Position numbers and translations under genes: made by a program
In this document: one piece after another, positions 15,804-23,882 of the stretch
Layout: every line of letters starts with the position of its first letter
How positions within the stretch are numbered: position 1 is the first letter of the stretch
NCBI RefSeq assembly: GCF_021390645.1
Contig: NZ_JAJEJT010000005.1
Coordinates: 124,001-188,000, forward strand
Direction: 5' to 3'
Source: Paraburkholderia flagellata
GTDB lineage: Bacteria > Pseudomonadota > Gammaproteobacteria > Burkholderiales > Burkholderiaceae
Length of the DNA stretch: 64,000 bases
Notes under the pieces: model-generated
What the model was told of the DNA's origin: nothing
Database searches by the model: none
Seen by the model: the letters and a program-made list of their open reading frames with translations, nothing else

Positions 15804-16433
15804 ATGGCAGTGATTCAACAAGGCGCAGTGAGTTGGTCGGGCGAGAATCCCGGCATCTATCTGAAAGATCCAGCACGACTCGATGGCGGCTGGACTGCTC
15901 TGGCGCTTTACTTTCGGATCGTAGCCTCCGCGCATGGGCGGGGACGCGGCATGCTCGTGCTAGGTGAGCCTGAAGCGCGCGCTGCGTTTCCTGAGGTGCC
16001 TAACGTGTGCCTCACCGACAACGTTCCGCTGATGCGCTATCTGCTGGCCGAGTTCGTGCCGGCATTCGGGGCTTTCCGCAATCTGCCCGCAATCGGCGCC
16101 ATCGAGCCGATGCAGGCCGCGGGCGGCGCAACGAATGCATCGGAGCACGATGCCTGGAGCGAAACGCTCGAAGCGCCTCAGGTTCGTCTTGGCATGCACT
16201 GGCGTGGACTTGGTGCACCATTCGCGGCCGACGTTGGCCCCGATCTGAGTGCAACGGGCCGCCATCGTATGTACAGCGTTTTTCAGGGCGCGGGCGAGGC
16301 GAGCATCACGATCGACGACAAGCCGCTCGCCGGAGTGCCGATCGAACGCGACTTCCTGGGCGGCAAGCTGTCCTCCGCCTTCCTCGCTTTCGCGGAGTCA
16401 TGGATCGAGGAAACTGCTGGAGCGTCGCGATGA
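15804..16433 (+). CDS. hypothetical protein in the Rieske/DUF1116 operon
   Basis: A 209-residue protein I do not recognise. It lacks a signal peptide and membrane segments and is rich in Ala/Gly/Leu with several conserved-looking aromatic patches (AVSWSGENPGIYLKDP near the start, RHMYSVFQGAGEAS near residue 155). Its stop overlaps the start of the DUF1116 gene by four bases, and it sits 10 bp after the ferredoxin. It is therefore almost certainly co-translated and part of the pathway. The C-terminal half reads like a small beta-rich flavin- or ligand-binding fold, but that is a guess. Confidence 0.7.
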   Translation: MAVIQQGAVSWSGENPGIYLKDPARLDGGWTALALYFRIVASAHGRGRGMLVLGEPEARAAFPEVPNVCLTDNVPLMRYLLAEFVPAFGAFRNLPAIGAIEPMQAAGGATNASEHDAWSETLEAPQVRLGMHWRGLGAPFAADVGPDLSATGRHRMYSVFQGAGEASITIDDKPLAGVPIERDFLGGKLSSAFLAFAESWIEETAGASR

Positions 16434-17671
16434 ACATATCCGTATCGATCGAACAAGACGACGTGCATGCTGCGGACGCCGAGGCGCTCGCGCGCATGAC
16501 ACGCGTGCGGCCACAGCTCGTTGGCGTGGCAACGGCGCGCGAAGTCATGGCGCTGGGTCGGCGCACGCTGCTGCACGCGGGGCCGCCTGTGCAGTCGACG
16601 CGCGAGCTGGTCGCGCCAGTGCGTCACTCGGCGCAACTGGCACTGCTGTTCGAAGGGTGGGCCGCATCGCGCGACGAGGCCGAGCGCATGATCGCCAATG
16701 GGGAGATCTCGTTCGCCGCTGCACAGGACCACGATGCCGCGATACCGCTTGCCGACGTGCTCTCGCCTTCGATGGCGGTGCTCGTTGTCGCTGACGCCAA
16801 CGATGCGAAGCGCAGGAGCTTCAGCACGATCAACGGCGGCGATGGACCGGTGATGCGTGTCGGGCAATTCAGCGACGCGGTGCTCGAGCGTTTGAAGTGG
16901 ATCAATCGCATGCTCGCCCCGCAGCTAGCTTGCGCGCTCGACGGCGTCTCCGTCGATCTCATCGCGATCGCCGACGCCGCATTCGCGAGCGGCGAAGATT
17001 GCCACGGCTCGACGCGCGCGGCGAGCGCGAACCTCGCTGATACGCTTTGCGCGCTCGACGGCGCACAGGCATTGGACACCGAGGCACGCACGTTCCTGCG
17101 CGAAGCCGGCGCGTTCTTTCTGAACGCGTGGATGGCGGCCGTGAAGAACATCTTCATGGCCGCCGAAGGCGTGGCGCGCAGTAGCGTCGTGACGGCGATC
17201 GGCGGCAATGGTGCGCGCTTCGGCATTCGCATCTCGGGCGCGCCGGGCCGCTGGTTCACAGGCGTATCGAGCGCGCCGCGCATTCCCGGCGCCGACGCTG
17301 CATTGCAGGCTGCTGCGCTCGGCGCGATCGGCGACAGCGCGATCGTCGATGCGTTCGGCGGCGGCGCGATGGCGGCGGCGTTCGCGAGCGCAACGCAGGC
17401 GCGTCTCGCGATCGTCCTCGGTGAGCGCGGCTTCGGCTTCCCAGGCGAACTGCTCGGCACGAGTCATACGGGCTTCGTCAAAGCCGATGCGCTGCGCGTG
17501 GGCCTGTGCGCGCGACGCGTCATCGAATTGCGGCAGACGCCCATCGTGAGCCTCGGCGCGCTCGATCGTGAGGGCGAGCGCGGCCGTCTCGACGGCGGGT
17601 TCCATATCGCCGACATCGCGCCGTTTGCGGCATCACTCAATGCGCTTGGAGACCACCATGCTGCCGCGTGA
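16430..17671 (+). CDS. DUF1116 family protein (AllG/YlbE-like)
   Basis: A 413-residue protein matching DUF1116 in pattern: LALLFEGWAASRDEAERMIA, then ISFAAAQDHDAAIPLADVLS, then PSMAVLVVADAN and GEDCHGSTRAA. In E. coli the DUF1116 protein AllG works with AllF and AllH in oxamate carbamoyltransfer during allantoin use. Here FdrA/AllF and AllH partners are absent and the gene is embedded in an oxygenase/amidase operon, so the role must differ or use other partners. Carbamoyl or acyl-amide chemistry is a reasonable guess. The start codon overlaps the preceding stop (ATGA). Confidence 0.75.
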   Translation: MNISVSIEQDDVHAADAEALARMTRVRPQLVGVATAREVMALGRRTLLHAGPPVQSTRELVAPVRHSAQLALLFEGWAASRDEAERMIANGEISFAAAQDHDAAIPLADVLSPSMAVLVVADANDAKRRSFSTINGGDGPVMRVGQFSDAVLERLKWINRMLAPQLACALDGVSVDLIAIADAAFASGEDCHGSTRAASANLADTLCALDGAQALDTEARTFLREAGAFFLNAWMAAVKNIFMAAEGVARSSVVTAIGGNGARFGIRISGAPGRWFTGVSSAPRIPGADAALQAAALGAIGDSAIVDAFGGGAMAAAFASATQARLAIVLGERGFGFPGELLGTSHTGFVKADALRVGLCARRVIELRQTPIVSLGALDREGERGRLDGGFHIADIAPFAASLNALGDHHAAA

Positions 17672-18935
17672 ATTGAGCATCGGCGAAGCCGCCGCCGCGT
17701 TGGGTCGACGCGAATTCTCGGCGCTGGAGCTCGCGCAGAGCTGCCTCGATCGCATCGCCGCGCGCGAGCCCGAAGTCGGAGCGTGGACCTGGCTTGATCC
17801 CGAAGCCGTGCTTGCGCAGGCGCGCGCCTGCGATGCGCGCGAACCCGCAGGGCCGCTGCACGGCATTCCCTTCGGCATCAAGGACATCATCGACACGGCC
17901 GACATGCCGACTGGCTATGGCTCGCCGATCTACGCGGGACATCGGCCTCCCATGGACGCCTCGTGTGTGGCACTGCTCAAGCGTGCGGGCGCCGTGATTG
18001 TGGGCAAGACGGTGACCACCGAATTCGCGTTCTTCAAGGCCGGAAAGACGCGCAATCCGCACAACCCGATGCATACGCCTGGCGGCTCATCGAGCGGTTC
18101 GGCGGCCGCCGTCGCCGATTGCATGGTGCACGGTGCGCTAGGCTCGCAGACGGCGGGTTCGCTGATCCGGCCGGCGTCGTATTGCGGCGTGGTGGGCTAC
18201 AAGCCGACGTGGGGCGATTTCGATCTCACTGGCGTGAAGGGGCTCGCGCATTCGCTGGACACGCTGGGCGTGCTCACGCGCAGCGTCGCTGATGCCGCGC
18301 TGCTGCGCGACGTATTGATGGCGCGCGAGCCGCAACGGCTCGAACCCGATGCGCACTGGCGTCCGTCGATTGGCCTGTGTCGCACGCCTACGTGGCTCGA
18401 GGCCAGTTCCGCCACGCGTGACGCGCTCGAGAAACTCATGCTCACGCTCGCGCAGCTCGGCGCGCGCGTCGGCGAGGCCGTGTTACCCGAGAATTTCGAC
18501 GGTTTTGTCGAGATCCAGAGACGCCTCATGGCCTTCGAGGTCTCGCGCAGTCTCGCACCCGAGAAGCGCGCACACGCACAGCAGTTGAGCGAGCCGATCC
18601 GGCAACTGATCGAACTCGGCGAAGCGATCGGCGCCGACGACTATCTGTCGGCCAAGTCGACGGCGGAACAGGGAGTAGGCGAGATCGAGACGCTTTTCGA
18701 CACCTGGGACGTGCTCATCGCGCCATGCGCGCCTGGCGAAGCGCCGCGCGCCATCGAAGGCACCGGCGACCCCGTCTTCAGCCGGCTCTGGATGCTGCTG
18801 GGCGTGCCGTCCCTGGCGCTGCCCGCGCTCACGGGACCGGGCGGTTTGCCGGTCGGCGTGCAACTGATCGGGCCTCGCTTTGGCGACGAACGCCTGCTGC
18901 GTGCGGCGCGCTGGCTGGAGCGTGCGCTGCACTAG
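17658..18935 (+). CDS. amidase (amidase-signature family)
   Basis: A 425-residue amidase-signature hydrolase. The catalytic triad is visible as K75 (GIKDIIDT), the cis-Ser in GGSSSGSAAA around 145 and the nucleophile S168 (GSQTAGSLIRPAS). It cleaves an amide to acid plus ammonia or amine. The start at 17658 overlaps the DUF1116 gene by 14 bp. It follows the DUF1116 protein and precedes the electron-transfer reductase, so it likely hydrolyses the substrate or an intermediate of this pathway. Confidence 0.88.
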   Translation: MLPRELSIGEAAAALGRREFSALELAQSCLDRIAAREPEVGAWTWLDPEAVLAQARACDAREPAGPLHGIPFGIKDIIDTADMPTGYGSPIYAGHRPPMDASCVALLKRAGAVIVGKTVTTEFAFFKAGKTRNPHNPMHTPGGSSSGSAAAVADCMVHGALGSQTAGSLIRPASYCGVVGYKPTWGDFDLTGVKGLAHSLDTLGVLTRSVADAALLRDVLMAREPQRLEPDAHWRPSIGLCRTPTWLEASSATRDALEKLMLTLAQLGARVGEAVLPENFDGFVEIQRRLMAFEVSRSLAPEKRAHAQQLSEPIRQLIELGEAIGADDYLSAKSTAEQGVGEIETLFDTWDVLIAPCAPGEAPRAIEGTGDPVFSRLWMLLGVPSLALPALTGPGGLPVGVQLIGPRFGDERLLRAARWLERALH

Positions 18936-18992
18936 CTGCCGCGGCGCGCAAACAGCGACACCATCGACATAACAAGCAAGGAGACAATGCTG

Positions 18993-20210
18993 ATGGACTG
19001 CGATTTCCTCATCATAGGCGCGGGCCAGGCGGCAAGACGCGCCGCCGAGGCCCTGCGCGAACGCGACCCGGCTGCGCGCATCTGCATGGTCGGCGATGAA
19101 CCCCATGCCCCCTACGACCGGCCGGCACTCTCGAAAGCGGCGCTGCAGGACGACGCGGGCGAGGCGCGCGCCTTCGTGCGCCCGCTCGACGACTATGCGC
19201 AATTGCGCATCGACCTGCGTCTTGGCACGGCCGTGACCGCGCTCTCGCCGAAACAGCATACGGCGATGCTGGGCGACGGCGGCCAGATTCGCTACAGCAA
19301 GGTGCTGCTGGCAACGGGCTCGCGGGCGCGTACGTTTCCGGGCCCCGTCGCGGCGGCCGCGCCGGTCCACTACCTGCGCACGCTCGGCGACGCGCGGCGC
19401 CTGCGTGCCGAACTTCGACCGGGGCGCCGCATCGTGCTGGTGGGCGGCGGCTTCATTGGCCTCGAAGTCGCGGCAACGGCCGTCACACTCGGCTGCACGA
19501 CGACCGTGCTCGAACCCGGCGAGCGGCTGCTGCGCCGGACTATGCCGGCACCGGTTGGCGAGTTTATCGCCAGGCTGCATCGCTCGCGCGGCGTCGATCT
19601 GCGGCTCGGTGTCGCCGTGCAAGGCATCGAAGCGGGCGAAGACGGCACGGCACTGCTCCACACCAACGCAGGCGCGTTTGTGGCCGACGTCGTCGTCATC
19701 GGAATCGGCGCCGAACCCAACGTCGAACTCGCGGCGGTGGCCGGCATTGCGGTCGACGACGGCATCGTGGTCGATGAAGCGTGCCGCACGTCCGAGACGG
19801 ACGTGTTCGCCGCCGGCGACGTTACGCGCCATTTCAATCCGCTGATCGGCCGGCACCTTCGAGTCGAATCGTGGCAGGTAGCCGAGAACCAGCCCGTGGC
19901 GGCCGCACTCGCGATGCTGGGCGAGTCGTCGAGCTACGCGGAATGGCCGTGGCTCTGGTCCGATCAATTTGAATGCAACCTGCAGTCGCTCGGGCTCTTC
20001 GAGCCGGAGCACACCATCGTGATGCGTGGAGAGCCGGAAGGCGGCGAGTGCTCGGTGCTGGGCCTCGACCGAACGGGCCGGCTGCGCGCGGCGGCGACCA
20101 TCGATGCCGGCAAGGATCTGGCGGTCTGGCGGCGGCTGGCGTCGTCGGGCAAACCGCTCGATGCCGGGCGGCTCGCGGACCCGGCCGTCGCGCCGCGCTC
20201 GCTGATCTGA
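18993..20210 (+). CDS. FAD-dependent ferredoxin reductase (BphA4/rubredoxin-reductase type)
   Basis: A protein of about 405 residues with an N-terminal FAD-binding Rossmann fold (FLIIGAGQAARRAAEALRE), the motif PYDRPALSK, a central NAD-binding fold (VGGGFIGLEVAATAVTLG) and the FAD-contacting VFAAGDVT. It matches oxygenase-coupled ferredoxin reductases and completes the three-component Rieske system with the genes at 13913 and 15446. AAGGAG at 18978-18983 is nine bases from ATG 18993 but only three from ATG 18987, so the later start is preferred. Confidence 0.9.
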   Translation: MDCDFLIIGAGQAARRAAEALRERDPAARICMVGDEPHAPYDRPALSKAALQDDAGEARAFVRPLDDYAQLRIDLRLGTAVTALSPKQHTAMLGDGGQIRYSKVLLATGSRARTFPGPVAAAAPVHYLRTLGDARRLRAELRPGRRIVLVGGGFIGLEVAATAVTLGCTTTVLEPGERLLRRTMPAPVGEFIARLHRSRGVDLRLGVAVQGIEAGEDGTALLHTNAGAFVADVVVIGIGAEPNVELAAVAGIAVDDGIVVDEACRTSETDVFAAGDVTRHFNPLIGRHLRVESWQVAENQPVAAALAMLGESSSYAEWPWLWSDQFECNLQSLGLFEPEHTIVMRGEPEGGECSVLGLDRTGRLRAAATIDAGKDLAVWRRLASSGKPLDAGRLADPAVAPRSLI

Positions 20211-20295
20211 ACGGCGCTGCGCCCCCGATCCACATGATCGGGACAATAGAACAATTCGGTGAAGTTCCGCGCCTGGCGCGGTCGCGGTCCCTAAC

Positions 20296-21732
20296 ATGCG
20301 TACTATCAGAAAGGTGGATGAGGTGACTCAATATTCAGGCGAATCAACGGCGGTGCTCGGCATGGACGAATCCGCACGACTAGTGCGCGAAAGCACACCG
20401 TCTGGCGGCTCGATTATCGACAACAGCCCGATGCTGGCGTTTCATTGGCGCTTGTTGTTCCAGTCGGCAGGCGGCCCGTTTCTCGATGGCTGGCTGCTCA
20501 GCATCATCGGCGTGGCGCTGATTGGCATGACGCCCGCGCTTCATCTGAGCGGCACGGACCTCAGCGCCGCGGGGGCGGCCGCGCTGATCGGCATCTTCAT
20601 CGGCGGGCTCGTGTTCGGCCGTGTGACCGACGTCATTGGACGTCAGTTGATGTATACGATCGATCTGGTGGCGCTCGTCGTCTGCTCGGTTCTTTGCGCA
20701 TTCGTCACAGCGCCGTGGCAGATCATCGTGCTGCGGTTCGTGATCGGCATCGCGATCGGCGCCGACTATCCGATCGCCACCTCGCTGCTTGCCGAGTGGC
20801 TGCCCGTGCGCAAACGCGCGGCGATGCTCGGTTCATTGGTGGTCGCGTGGTTTACCGGCGCGACTGTGGCGACGCTGCTCGGCTTCGTGATGATCCAGTA
20901 CCTTGGCGAGTCGTCGTGGCGCTGGATGCTGGCAAGCTCCGGCGTGCCGGGCGCGATCATCCTGCTGATGCGCTTCGGCACGCCCGAGTCGCCGCGCTGG
21001 CTGATCTCGAAGGGGCGTATCGACGAAGCGCGCGAAGTCGTCAGGCGCGTGTTCGGCCCCGATGCCGACGTCCAATCGATTCGCGCGGAAGAAGTGGTCA
21101 AGCGCGAGCGCGCGGGCTTTGCGCTGTTGCTGCGCGGTGAGTATCTGCGCCGCACCGTATTCTGCGGCGTGTTCTATCTGTGCGCCGTGACGCCGGTGTT
21201 CGCGATCTACACGTTCGGCCCGGTCATCCTGCGCTCGTTCGGCATGGCGGACGGCAACATCAGCAACGTCGGCTACGCGCTCATCAGCGTGCTGTTCCTC
21301 GTCGGCTGCCTGCCCGCGCTGCGGCTTTCGGAGACGACCGGTCGCCGGCCGTTGCTGCTCTGGTCGTTCGTGTTCATGATCGTGCCGTTCGTGGCACTTG
21401 GCCTGGCACCGCGAGCGCCGGTCGGGATGATTATCTTCTGGTTCTGTCTGTATGCGGTGGCGTCCGGCGGACCGAACATCCTCGAATGGTCATACCCGAA
21501 TGAACTGTTCCCGACCGAGATCCGCGCAACGGCAATGGGCCTCGTTACGGCGATGAGTCGCATCGGCGCCGCGCTGGGCACGTTCCTGCTGCCGATCTCG
21601 CTCGAGCACTATGGCGACGGCCCGACGATGCTGATGGTCGCCGCGCTTACGGCGGTGGGCTTTGTCGTATCGCTGCTGCTCGCGCCGGAAACAAAAGGTC
21701 GCTCGCTCGCACAGACGAGCGACGTGTCCTGA
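20296..21732 (+). CDS. MFS transporter (sugar/aromatic-acid porter-like)
   Basis: A 12-helix major facilitator of up to 478 residues with the loop motif GRVTDVIGRQLMY between helices 2 and 3 and a PESPRWL-like motif (TPESPRWLISKGRIDEA) after helix 6. Both are typical of the sugar-porter and related organic-acid symporters. It is the last gene of the eight-gene operon and is the probable importer of the substrate. A GTG at 20323, preceded by AAGGTGG, is an alternative start that would remove nine residues. Confidence 0.85.
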   Translation: MRTIRKVDEVTQYSGESTAVLGMDESARLVRESTPSGGSIIDNSPMLAFHWRLLFQSAGGPFLDGWLLSIIGVALIGMTPALHLSGTDLSAAGAAALIGIFIGGLVFGRVTDVIGRQLMYTIDLVALVVCSVLCAFVTAPWQIIVLRFVIGIAIGADYPIATSLLAEWLPVRKRAAMLGSLVVAWFTGATVATLLGFVMIQYLGESSWRWMLASSGVPGAIILLMRFGTPESPRWLISKGRIDEAREVVRRVFGPDADVQSIRAEEVVKRERAGFALLLRGEYLRRTVFCGVFYLCAVTPVFAIYTFGPVILRSFGMADGNISNVGYALISVLFLVGCLPALRLSETTGRRPLLLWSFVFMIVPFVALGLAPRAPVGMIIFWFCLYAVASGGPNILEWSYPNELFPTEIRATAMGLVTAMSRIGAALGTFLLPISLEHYGDGPTMLMVAALTAVGFVVSLLLAPETKGRSLAQTSDVS

Positions 21733-21907
21733 CCGGAGTTAGGTGACGCACCGCCCGGACCGGCATGTTCGCTCGCCTGCCCGGGCTCACGTTTGCCGTG
21801 TTTCTGGTTGACCAGCCGCAAGCCCAGCGTTGCTATATTCCCGCCTGCTGATACTCTCAACTGGGATGCGGCGGTGACACGCACGATGCCGCCATGGCGC
21901 CGTCCCC

Positions 21908-22105
21908 ATTCAGCATGCGAATCATCAAGTCTGGATCGATCGAAGGGCGCCCCGTATGACTGTAGAACGACGCCATGTGCTTGCGGAGATCTCCGGAATC
22001 GAAGAAGTCATCTATGCGGCGTAACAGATGACCCTTCGGGACATGATTATCAAGGTTGAACGCGTAAAACAACTGCTCATGATCACCGCCTCGCTGATCC
22101 ATCAT
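21908..22105 (-). pseudogene. IS1182-type transposase, N-terminal fragment
   Basis: The minus strand reads LFYAFNLDNHVPKGHLLRRI and then FYSHTGRPSIDPDLMIRML, the hallmark N-terminus (DUF772-type) of IS1182-like transposases. Similarity stops at about residue 66 and the rest of the gene is absent. The fragment lies just beyond the end of the second Rieske operon and before the metal-efflux operon, marking a recombination boundary. Confidence 0.8.
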
Positions 22106-22702
22106 GACGATGCACTCCCGTCGATTGATGAATCCAGGATAGCGAACAATCCGACACTCGGAGGGCGCCCTTGCAAACGAAATAGGCCGTCTGCTGTCCG
22201 AGGCGGTAGCCCGTGATCGGTCTGCTTCGTTCGTTCTCCTGTAATGTCACAATTCGGCAGGCGAACAGGGGTGCCCGAGGATTCGGGCGCTTCCAGGTGA
22301 GTGCGTCGATGTCCAACGCGCACGCTGCAAAGGCGATGTGCTTCCGCCGAGAGCGAATGGGTCATATCGACCCTGAGCGGCCATTGCGACCAGTGTGACT
22401 CTAGTGATGGTTTCCAGGGGGCAATCGGTCATTCGTGAGCTCTGGCAACGGCTGTTTCCGGGAGACGTTTCACCAGCCTGCTGAAACAGGCATTCACGCC
22501 CACCGAAGGTTCGAATCACAAACTTGACGACGTCCTCGCCTGTCTTCGTGCCTGCCGTCCACGCGACGCGGGGCAAGCGCCAGCCTTGCTGGGGTGCAAA
22601 AGGCGACGATGCGTTCGCGACACTGCTGGGGAGCCGTTCGGCTCGGATCAACAGGCGCGGACGCCATACTTCTTCGGCCATCTTTCAGGTTTGACGAGGG
22701 GC
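22106..22702. other. intergenic region beside the IS1182 fragment
   Basis: About 600 bp with only shadow-like open frames. Its left part is probably the upstream end of the broken IS1182-type element. I see no further gene, promoter or terminator that I can defend. Confidence 0.35.
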
Positions 22703-23119
22703 TTACGGCGTCACGACAAGCTCCGTATGCATTCCCGCTGCATAGTGTCCCGGCTTGTTGCAGATCAGCGCGTAGTGCCCGGGCGCAAGCTTGAATGACA
22801 CGCGCTTGCTCTTGCCCGGCGCGATATCTTCGACTTCGCCAATCTTGTTCAGCCTGCGCTCCAGCACCTCTCCCTTATTGACGGGAAGTGCGTCGTCCGC
22901 GAGATCCGTCTTGAGTACAACGAGTTCGTGTTCCATGTTGTTGCCAGCAGCATTCTTGACTTCAAGTGTGATGCGGCCCGCTTTCACGTTGTGCGTCCCT
23001 AGCTCGATCGAGTTCGATAGCAATGTCGCGTTGACGGTTTGCTCCGCCCAGCCTGCATGAGATGTCATCCCGAGGGCGATCACACTGGCGAGGAAAGTGA
23101 TTCTGTAAGTGGCATACAT
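22703..23119 (-). CDS. periplasmic cupredoxin-domain protein
   Basis: A 138-residue secreted small blue-copper-like protein. It has a signal peptide (about residues 1-25, ending near GWA) and a type-1 copper set: H64 (MEHEL), C120, H125 and M130 (CNKPGHYAAGM). Such proteins carry copper or electrons in the periplasm. It is the last gene on the minus strand behind an RND efflux operon, which suggests copper or silver among the relevant metals. There is a gap of about 250 bp to the DUF2127 gene, so it may have its own promoter. Confidence 0.85.
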   Translation of the reverse strand: MYATYRITFLASVIALGMTSHAGWAEQTVNATLLSNSIELGTHNVKAGRITLEVKNAAGNNMEHELVVLKTDLADDALPVNKGEVLERRLNKIGEVEDIAPGKSKRVSFKLAPGHYALICNKPGHYAAGMHTELVVTP

Positions 23120-23366
23120 GGCCGCCTCCTTGGCACCGGCGTATCGCGCGTGCCTCGCATCGAGCGATTGCAGCGCGCAATTTTTTGAGGCGCAGTTGCC
23201 CCTGCCTTTGTCAGGGCATCAATGCTTTCTGCGGCGCGCGATACACGCAGTAAACGTGCATGGTGAAAGTCATATTCCAGGAGCCCGCTGGCGTCTGTTT
23301 GAGCAGGTGTCTGGAACCTGCCCGCATCCTCAGGTATGTGCCCGGTTAGCGAAGCACCGGCACACG

Positions 23367-23882
23367 TCACGAACCTGGGACGACGATCTTTCGCTTGCTT
23401 CGAAGATACCGGTATTCGTGCCACGTGAGGGCGATGACGACGACGTCTAGTGCCGTCACCAGCAGCAACCAGACCGAGTGGGTGTACGTGAAGCGGTAGG
23501 CCTGGTAGGCGATAAACAGCGCGAAGACAACGATCGAGACAGGAAAGTACCAGAGTCTTTCGCGAAGCAGGCCGGCCACGAGCCAGAGCTTGACCACGCC
23601 ATGACCAACCAGATAGAGCCCGGCGAATCTCTGGGCATCGCCGGACAGGTGTTGAACGGTGTGAATGAGAAAATTGGCCACCAGATCGTGCGGATCTTCG
23701 GCAAACTCATCCCGGGTGACCCACAGCACGAGCGCCAGAAAGTACCGCTGCGGGACCAGCCAGGTAGCGACACCGGCGGCAATTTCTGCGAGCGCGAAGA
23801 TTGCCTTGAACCCCAGGGTCAACTCAAACAGCACGTGCAGGTTCTTCTCGCCCAGCAACCTTCTTTTGCCCGTCTCATGCAT
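23367..23882 (-). CDS. DUF2127 family membrane protein
   Basis: A 171-residue inner-membrane protein with about four hydrophobic helices and histidine-containing loops (LIHTVQHLSGDAQRF, LVGHGVVKLWLVAGLL), characteristic of DUF2127. Its function is unknown. The chosen ATG at 23882 overlaps the stop of the RND pump gene, so the two are probably translationally coupled. Its position in a metal-efflux operon is the only functional clue. Confidence 0.8.
   Translation of the reverse strand: MHETGKRRLLGEKNLHVLFELTLGFKAIFALAEIAAGVATWLVPQRYFLALVLWVTRDEFAEDPHDLVANFLIHTVQHLSGDAQRFAGLYLVGHGVVKLWLVAGLLRERLWYFPVSIVVFALFIAYQAYRFTYTHSVWLLLVTALDVVVIALTWHEYRYLRSKRKIVVPGS

Noticed and set aside
18483..20297. 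604-codon minus-strand frame opposite the amidase/reductase genes
   Set aside because: Composition is a His/Arg-rich mirror of the real genes; no domain or ribosome binding site.
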